Source: Campylobacter sp.
Lineage (GTDB): Bacteria > Campylobacterota > Campylobacteria > Campylobacterales > Campylobacteraceae
Direction of reading: 5' to 3'
Assembly (NCBI GenBank): GCA_021203945.1
Contig: JAJQAF010000159.1
Location: forward strand, 1 to 5,189
DNA: 5,189 nt
The notes under the pieces were generated by a model that made no database searches, was not told the DNA's origin, and was given only the letters and a program-made list of their open reading frames with translations. This document shows, in pieces, positions 1 to 5,189 of the stretch; position 1 is the stretch's first letter, and each line of letters opens with the position of its first letter. The position numbers and the translations under genes were made by a program.

Positions 1-2050
<2,050 letters not shown>

Positions 2051-2078
2051 ATAAAAGCCACGCTTTGGGGCTTTTTAT
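2051..2078 (+). terminator. Probable intrinsic terminator after rpoC
   Basis: Directly after the rpoC stop codon, AAAAGCC (2053-2059) can pair with GGCTTTT (2069-2075) around a 9-nt loop. The descending arm runs into five T at 2072-2076. The stem has only three G-C pairs, so it is weak by E. coli standards but typical of AT-rich epsilonproteobacteria. It would separate the rpoC transcript from the DoxX-family gene. Its position and T-run support the call; termination itself is inferred. Confidence 0.55.
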
Positions 2079-2099
2079 CTACAAAATTTACTTTCTTTT

Positions 2100-2105
2100 T
2101 ATAAA
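2100..2105 (+). promoter_or_regulatory. Candidate -10 element for the DoxX-family gene
   Basis: TATAAA sits 41 nt before the ATG at 2147 and follows a T-rich stretch (2088-2100). This matches the housekeeping promoters of Campylobacter, which have a strong -10 preceded by T-rich DNA and no conserved -35. Transcription would start near 2112. The region is so AT-rich that such a match can occur by chance. Confidence 0.4.
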
Positions 2106-2146
2106 ATAAATTTCTAAATTTTTTAAATTAACCTCAAAGGATAGCA

Positions 2147-2536
2147 ATGAAAAATCAAGACTTGGGACTACTTTTTATTAGGTTTGGACTTGGAATTTGC
2201 CTATTTATGCATGGATTTGCCAAAATTTTACACGGAGTAGGCGGAGTGAAATCTATACTCGCGCAAGCCGGTTTGCCTGAATTTTTGGCTTATTTTGCAT
2301 ATCTAGGGGAGGTTGTTGCTCCGTTAATGATAGCATTTGGTATTTTTTCAAGGATCGGAAGTTTGCTTGTAATCGCAACGTCTTTTACTATTTTGTATTC
2401 TTTTAACGGACTTGGAAATTTATTCGCCCTTACTACGGTCGGCGGGTTTAAAGCGGAACTGCTTTATCTTTATATCGCAATTTCGCTTTGTTTATTATTT
2501 ACCGGAAGCGGTAAATATGCAGTCGTAAAAGACTAA
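2147..2536 (+). CDS. DoxX-family small inner-membrane protein
   Basis: A 129-residue hydrophobic protein of the usual length for the DoxX/DoxD-like superfamily. Four membrane helices are apparent at about residues 7-24, 45-66, 70-86 and 104-118. Family features are an early arginine and glycines followed by LFMHGFAKI (19-27), GEVVAPL (54-60) at the second helix, and a glutamate (E104) at the start of the last helix. No signal peptide separate from the first helix and no cofactor motif are visible. The ATG at 2147 is supported by AAAGGA at 2136-2141, five bases upstream. It stands between a probable rpoC terminator and a 128-nt gap, so it is likely transcribed alone. DoxX relatives have been linked to membrane redox complexes (in Mycobacterium, with superoxide dismutase and a sulfurtransferase), but no such partner is adjacent here and the function in this organism is unknown. 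The family assignment is firm; the role is not. Confidence 0.88.
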   Translation: MKNQDLGLLFIRFGLGICLFMHGFAKILHGVGGVKSILAQAGLPEFLAYFAYLGEVVAPLMIAFGIFSRIGSLLVIATSFTILYSFNGLGNLFALTTVGGFKAELLYLYIAISLCLLFTGSGKYAVVKD

Positions 2537-2577
2537 AGATAAATCAAAATTTGTTACGTATCCGCTAAGCAAATACA

Positions 2578-2604
2578 AAAATTTTATTTTAGTATTAAAA
2601 TTTT
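2578..2604. repeat. A/T-only 9-bp inverted repeat between the DoxX gene and nhaC
   Basis: AAAATTTTA (2578-2586) and TAAAATTTT (2596-2604) are perfect inverted copies around a 9-nt spacer. Because AAAATTTT is itself palindromic, the same bases also read as a direct repeat of AAAATTTTAT spaced 19 nt apart. It could be a weak bidirectional terminator or a curved-DNA/protein site upstream of the nhaC promoter. With no G-C pairs and in such AT-rich DNA, chance is a serious alternative. Confidence 0.35.
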
Positions 2605-2611
2605 ATAGCAT

Positions 2612-2626
2612 TTTAAGTGTCTTAAA
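2612..2626. promoter_or_regulatory. Operator-like dyad upstream of nhaC
   Basis: TTTAAG (2612-2617) and CTTAAA (2621-2626) form a perfect 6-bp inverted repeat around TGT. The dyad abuts the candidate -10 at 2627-2632, a position where a bound repressor would block RNA polymerase. The core TTAAG-N3-CTTAA resembles, but does not match, the TTAAC-N4-GTTAA site of CRP/FNR-family NssR in Campylobacter jejuni. The regulator cannot be named from the sequence. Confidence 0.35.
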
Positions 2627-2632
2627 TATAAA
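2627..2632 (+). promoter_or_regulatory. nhaC: Candidate -10 element of the nhaC-iadA operon
   Basis: TATAAA followed by a T-rich run lies 38 nt before the nhaC start, giving an expected transcription start near 2639 and a short leader of about 25 nt. That leader contains the strong ribosome binding site AAGGAGG at 2653-2659, five bases before the ATG at 2665. Spacing and the gene-free region upstream support it; AT richness lowers certainty. Confidence 0.42.
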
Positions 2633-2664
2633 TTATTTTTTTATTCATATTTAAGGAGGTTTTT

Positions 2665-4077
2665 ATGTCTGACAAAAAATTGAAACCAACGTTTTTGCAG
2701 AGTGTTACGCCGGTTTTGGTTATGATTTTCGGACTTGCGGTTGGCGTCGGCTATTACAAGCTTAAGGTTGAGCCTATTATTTTGTTTTCGGCGCTTACTG
2801 CCGGATTTATTGCTTGGCGTCTAGGATACTCTTACAAAGAGCTTGAATTAGGCATAATAGATAAAATTTCAAGCTCGCTTCCGGCGCTTATGATACTTTG
2901 GGTAGTCGGCTTGCTTATCGGATCGTGGATGTTTTCGGGCACGATTCCGATGATAATTTATTACGGCGTAGAAATTATTAGCCCGAAATATCTAGTCGTA
3001 ACGGCGTTTTTGATATGCGCTATTCTTTCGACTGTTACCGGCACGTCTTGGGGGTCTGCCGGAACCGTGGGTGTAGCCGTTATGGGGATAGCTCAAGGTC
3101 TTAACGTTGATCTTGCCGCTACCGCCGGAGCCGTCGTGGCGGGAGCTTATTTCGGCGATAAGCTGTCTCCGCTTTCGGATACTACGAATTTAGCTCCTAT
3201 TGCAGCGGGTTCGGAGCTTTATGAGCACATCAGACATATGCTTTATACGACCGCTCCCGCTACTATCGTGGCTTTACTTGTTTATTTCTTCATAGGCTCC
3301 GGTGCAGCCGGTACCGGCGACGTATCGGCGTCTATACTATCGCTTCAAACCGAGCTTGATAAAGTATTTGATTTTAATATAATCCTTTTATTGCCGGCAT
3401 TATTGGTATTAGCCGGATCGTTTTTAAAATGGCCTACTATCCCGGTCATGTTAATTTCGTCTTTTCTTGCCTTGTTGTTCGGCGTATTTTTGCAAGATTT
3501 TAGCCTAAAAAACGGGCTTATTTCGGTAATGAGCGGGTTTAACTTAAGTATGGCTGGACTTGATGTAGAATTTTCAAAAGATATAATGAAACTCCTAAAC
3601 AGAGGCGGTGTAAGTTCGGTAAATTCAACGACGATACTCGTAATCTGCGCCATGGGTTTTGCCGGAATTTTGTCCGTTACAGGTATGCTAAACGTGGTTT
3701 TACATACGATAATGGCGAAAGTCAAATCTCAGGCGGGCGTTATAATTTCAACCGTATCTTCATGCCTGACAGTCGCGTTCGTAACGGGTAGTTCGTATCT
3801 TTCTATTCTTGTGCCGGGCGAAATGTTTAAGGATTTTTACAAAGAAAAAGGACTGGCGGCTAAAAACCTTTCAAGAACGCTTGAGGACTCGGGAACTGTT
3901 GTGGTTCCGCTAATTCCTTGGTCTGCCGCGGGCGCTTATATGACCGCTACGCTAGGAGTCAATACCGTTGATTATTTGCCGTGGGCGGTAATGAACTATA
4001 TGGGCATCGTTTTCGCCGTTATTTTAGCAATCACGGGCATCGGTATCGCAAAACTTGACGATAAAAAGGACAAATAA
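2665..4077 (+). CDS. nhaC: NhaC-family antiporter (Na+/H+ or organic acid exchange)
   Basis: A 470-residue integral inner-membrane protein of typical NhaC length. About a dozen hydrophobic segments are visible, for example near residues 13-31, 35-52, 72-92, 107-123, 192-213, 238-253, 257-276, 322-340, 356-377 and 438-461. Conserved family blocks are TGTSWGSAGTVGVA (125-138), GAYFGDKLSPLSDTTNLAP (160-178, with acidic D165 and D172 in the membrane core), LLNRGGVSS (310-318) and LEDSGTVVVPLIPWSAAGAY (406-425). The family exchanges Na+ for H+, but it also contains Bacillus MleN, which exchanges malate and protons for lactate and Na+, so membership does not fix the substrate. The ATG has a near-perfect Shine-Dalgarno sequence (AAGGAGG, 2653-2659). 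The stop codon overlaps the iadA start by one base, indicating a shared transcript and coupled translation. This suggests, without proving, that it moves a substrate or product of the dipeptidase, such as an aspartyl dipeptide or a dicarboxylate. The short C-terminal tail (LDDKKDK) is charged and presumably cytoplasmic. Confidence 0.92.
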   Translation: MSDKKLKPTFLQSVTPVLVMIFGLAVGVGYYKLKVEPIILFSALTAGFIAWRLGYSYKELELGIIDKISSSLPALMILWVVGLLIGSWMFSGTIPMIIYYGVEIISPKYLVVTAFLICAILSTVTGTSWGSAGTVGVAVMGIAQGLNVDLAATAGAVVAGAYFGDKLSPLSDTTNLAPIAAGSELYEHIRHMLYTTAPATIVALLVYFFIGSGAAGTGDVSASILSLQTELDKVFDFNIILLLPALLVLAGSFLKWPTIPVMLISSFLALLFGVFLQDFSLKNGLISVMSGFNLSMAGLDVEFSKDIMKLLNRGGVSSVNSTTILVICAMGFAGILSVTGMLNVVLHTIMAKVKSQAGVIISTVSSCLTVAFVTGSSYLSILVPGEMFKDFYKEKGLAAKNLSRTLEDSGTVVVPLIPWSAAGAYMTATLGVNTVDYLPWAVMNYMGIVFAVILAITGIGIAKLDDKKDK

Positions 4078-5141
4078 TGCTTCTTATAAAAAACACTCAA
4101 ATTTTCTCGCCTAAATTTATAGGGCGTAAGGATATTTTTATCTACGGTGATAAGATCGTTTGCGTGGATGAAAATTTAAATCCGAATTTATCAAATTTAA
4201 AGGTCATAGACGGTTCTAAATTTATAGCCGCACCCGGTTTTATCGATAAACACGTGCATATTACGGGAGGAGGCGGAGAAGGCGGTTTTAAAACAAGAGT
4301 GCCCGAGATTATGCTCTCAAAGATTATAGAGGCTGGCATTACGACAGTTGTCGGGCTTTTGGGAACGGATAGCGCTACCAGAAGCGTGGAAAATTTAGTC
4401 GCAAAAGCAAATGCCTTAAACGACGAAGGCATAAGCTGTTACGCCCATACAGGCGCATATAACGTGCAAACTCCGACGATAACGGGCGATATTCAAAAAG
4501 ATATAGTTTTCATAGATCCTATTATCGGCATAAAATTGGCTATTAGCGACCATCGCTCTTCATCCGTTACTCGCGACGAACTGGCGCGCATAGTTTCGGC
4601 AGGTAGAGTTGCCGGAATGATAAGCTCAAAATCGGGTCATACTACGCTTCATATGGGAGACGGACAAAAGGGACTGGAGCTCATATACGACGTGCTTGGC
4701 GAATACGACATACCTATTACGTTTTTTCAGCCTACTCATATAAATAGAAATGAAACTTTATTTAAACAAAGTTTTAAATTTATACAAGACGGAGGATATA
4801 TAGACCTAACTTGTAAAAATAAAATAAGCCCGCTAGATGCCGTAAAACAGATAAAATCTCACGATCTGGCAACTAAAAAAGTAACTATAAGCTCCGATGG
4901 ATACGGCAGTTTTTCAAATTACGACAGCGACGGCAAACTGCTTAAAATAGGAGTGGCTAGCGTAAGCGCGCTTTTTGAAGAATTTTTAAATTTCGTAAAC
5001 GGCGGATTTGGTTTGGAAGAAGCTTTGGAATTTTTCACTTCAAACGTTGCGAATTCCATAGCGCTCGGTAATAAAAAAGGTAAAATTTCAAATGGATTTG
5101 ACGCGGACGTATTGCTTTTTTATGAAAATTTAAATTTATAA
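4077..5141 (+). CDS. iadA: Isoaspartyl dipeptidase (beta-aspartyl peptidase), apparently truncated at the C-terminus
   Basis: A cytoplasmic metal-dependent amidohydrolase that cleaves beta-aspartyl dipeptides, releasing L-aspartate. Residues expected from the E. coli enzyme are present: H59 and H61 (DKHVHITGGGGEGG) as metal ligands, E68 and Y128 (TGAYNV) for the substrate, K153 (IGIKLAISDHR) as the bridging, normally carboxylated lysine, R160, H192 (LHMGD), H221 and R224 (PTHINRN), and D274 and S278 (SSDGYGS). The N-terminal 50 residues and the last 20 belong to the small beta domain flanking the TIM barrel. The start overlaps the nhaC stop (TAATG), with AAGGA at 4066-4070. The protein has 354 residues against 390 in E. 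coli: about 9 are missing at the N-terminus, and roughly 25 are cut off by TAA at 5139-5141. The same frame continues with family-like residues after that stop. All catalytic residues precede the stop, so activity may survive, but the beta domain would lack its final strand(s). Confidence 0.93.
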   Translation: MLLIKNTQIFSPKFIGRKDIFIYGDKIVCVDENLNPNLSNLKVIDGSKFIAAPGFIDKHVHITGGGGEGGFKTRVPEIMLSKIIEAGITTVVGLLGTDSATRSVENLVAKANALNDEGISCYAHTGAYNVQTPTITGDIQKDIVFIDPIIGIKLAISDHRSSSVTRDELARIVSAGRVAGMISSKSGHTTLHMGDGQKGLELIYDVLGEYDIPITFFQPTHINRNETLFKQSFKFIQDGGYIDLTCKNKISPLDAVKQIKSHDLATKKVTISSDGYGSFSNYDSDGKLLKIGVASVSALFEEFLNFVNGGFGLEEALEFFTSNVANSIALGNKKGKISNGFDADVLLFYENLNL

Positions 5142-5189
5142 TTTTTAATATCAAAAGGTGAAATTTTAAAAGACGACAGCGGATTTATC
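5142..5189 (+). pseudogene. iadA: In-frame C-terminal remnant of iadA beyond the TAA, cut by the window edge
   Basis: Reading on in the iadA frame after the stop gives FLISKGEILKDDSGFI with no further stop to position 5189. This aligns with the E. coli IadA tail (recalled as VYARGKLMVKDGKA), where the S-K-G-E-I-L segment matches A-R-G-K-L-M. The stop falls opposite a glutamate of the E. coli protein, so one base change in a GAA or AAA codon would explain it. The segment has no start codon or ribosome binding site giving an independent gene; the GTG at 5158 is closed after two codons. I infer former or continuing coding sequence of iadA; the true end lies outside the window. Confidence 0.65.

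Noticed and set aside
2547..2573. A TTTG...CAAA partial symmetry around TACGTA after the DoxX gene
   Set aside because: The arms are only four bases and the interior does not pair, so it is not distinguishable from chance.
3345..3725. A 126-codon open frame on the - strand opposite nhaC
   Set aside because: It is a shadow of the antiporter gene, with no plausible ribosome binding site context or known domain.
4142..4432. A 96-codon open frame on the - strand opposite iadA
   Set aside because: It is complementary to conserved catalytic-domain codons of iadA (including the glycine-rich GGGGEGG segment, which reads as a proline run in reverse) and is not an independent gene.
5158..5189. A new gene starting at GTG 5158 after the AAAAGG-like stretch
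   Set aside because: That frame closes after GTG AAA TTT with TAA, whereas the iadA frame stays open and matches the IadA tail.

Overview
The window looks like a stretch of chromosome from a Campylobacter-type epsilonproteobacterium. The main evidence is an RNA polymerase beta' subunit with a very large trigger-loop insertion, moderately AT-rich coding sequence, extremely AT-rich intergenic DNA, TATAAA-type -10 elements without a clear -35, and AAGGA-type ribosome binding sites. The genus is inferred from these traits and from protein resemblance; I could not run a search, so the species is open.

All four genes lie on the + strand. (1) Positions 1-2050 hold the 3' part of rpoC, whose 5' end is outside the window. 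A short hairpin with a T-run at about 2051-2078 probably ends that transcript. (2) Positions 2147-2536 hold a small four-helix DoxX-family membrane protein, probably with its own promoter. (3) After a 128-nt AT-rich gap containing two inverted repeats and a candidate promoter, positions 2665-4077 hold an NhaC-family antiporter. (4) One base of that gene's stop codon is shared with the start of iadA (isoaspartyl dipeptidase, 4077-5141).

The antiporter and the dipeptidase form a tightly coupled pair. The dipeptidase releases L-aspartate from beta-aspartyl dipeptides. The transporter family includes both Na+/H+ antiporters and the malate/lactate exchanger MleN. A reasonable but unproven reading is a transport-plus-hydrolysis module that recovers aspartate from isoaspartyl peptides. 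E. coli iadA is likewise grouped with membrane-protein genes (yjiH, yjiG).

The most notable point is at the right edge. The iadA frame is stopped by TAA at 5139-5141, but the same frame continues open to the end of the window and encodes what looks like the missing C-terminal end of IadA. The gene therefore seems to carry a late in-frame nonsense codon, which could be a true mutation, a sequencing error or a readthrough site. The rest of the window looks ordinary; I see no RNA genes, insertion sequences, CRISPR arrays or attachment sites.
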